Source of the DNA: Pseudomonas sp. UBA5706
Lineage (GTDB): Bacteria; Pseudomonadota; Gammaproteobacteria; Pseudomonadales; Pseudomonadaceae
NCBI RefSeq assembly: GCF_002419965.1
Contig: NZ_DIHC01000044.1
Span: forward strand, 1 to 55,500
Length of the DNA stretch: 55,500 nt
Direction of reading: 5' to 3'
This document shows, one piece after another, positions 55,286 through 55,500 of the stretch (within the stretch, counting starts at the first letter, position 1; every line of letters begins with the position of its first letter). The notes beneath the pieces are model-generated. The model was not told where the DNA came from, did no database searches, and saw nothing but the letters and a program-made list of their open reading frames with translations. The position numbers and the translations under genes were made by a program.

Positions 55286-55500
55286 TGATCGTTCCTATGC
55301 TCCGCGTGGAGATGCTGCGCCGAGTGTAGACAGGCTTTCTGGGTACCGGCAGGAGACTCAACCTACGTCGTGGGTCAGACACGCGTAGGGAGGCTTACTA
55401 ATGACTGATCGTTCCCACGCTCCGGGGAACGCATACCCGGACGCTGCGCGTCCAAAACCAACGCAGAGCGTCAAGCGCGGCATTCCCACGCAGAGCGTCA
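55286..55500. repeat. GATCGTTCC-type Pseudomonas intergenic repeats
   Basis: TGATCGTTCC occurs at 55286-55295 and 55406-55415, each followed by CACGCTCCG- or ATGCTCCG-like sequence, and ACGCAGAGCGTCA is repeated at 55461-55473 and 55488-55500. These are variants of the short palindromic intergenic repeats common in P. fluorescens and P. syringae genomes. The array probably continues past the window edge. Confidence 0.75.

Overview
The window is a chromosomal segment of a fluorescent Pseudomonas, in the broad P. fluorescens/P. syringae lineage. This rests on gene content and order: rlmM, acnA, aer, cco genes, hemN, anr, apt, recR, ybaB, dnaX, 4.5S RNA, ligA, zipA, smc, gntR, xdhABC, guaD. GC is high, and GATCGTTCC-type intergenic repeats lie at the right edge. 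Nearly all genes are core genes; no prophage, integrase, intact insertion sequence, CRISPR array or tRNA was seen.

Region 1 (1-10.2 kb): rlmM diverges from acnA, followed by a CPBP membrane protease, an Aer-like PAS chemoreceptor behind a sigma-28 type promoter, an AT-richer gap, a hypothetical protein with an A9 tract near its start, and a KANL3/Tex30-like hydrolase. Region 2 (10.2-22.3 kb) is the microaerobic module. ccoNOQP encodes the cbb3 oxidase; ccoGHIS plus a DsbD_2/TauE-like membrane gene handle copper delivery and assembly; hemN makes haem without oxygen; anr is the oxygen-sensing regulator. An Anr-type box sits in class II spacing in front of hemN. Only one ccoNOQP set is present, without a recognisable Anr box, and 0.9 kb of gene-free DNA precedes it.

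Region 3 (22.3-33.2 kb): recR, a CurA-like reductase, ybaB and dnaX on the minus strand; then a Tat-exported AcpA-like phosphoesterase, a T7-lysozyme-like amidase and a PhzF-like isomerase on the plus strand; then an MFS transporter, a Rap1a-type exported protein and a type I pantothenate kinase on the minus strand. Region 4 (33.2-37 kb), between coaA and the 4.5S RNA gene, looks like the accessory spot. It holds a broken DmeF-like cation efflux gene and a tight three-gene unit: two small unrecognised proteins, coupled by an 8-base overlap, followed by a 652-residue UvrD-like SF1 helicase. This unit is the best candidate for an undescribed system.

Region 5 (37-55.5 kb): a GNAT acetyltransferase, a GAF-EAL c-di-GMP protein, a zinc metallopeptidase-like protein, then ligA, zipA, smc and a GntR/FCD regulator on the minus strand. 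gntR and smc are 3 bases apart. Divergent from gntR runs the purine-catabolic set xdhA-xdhB-xdhC-guaD (guanine to xanthine to urate). The shared 282-base gap has interleaved GGTCA/TGACC half-sites over a plausible promoter.
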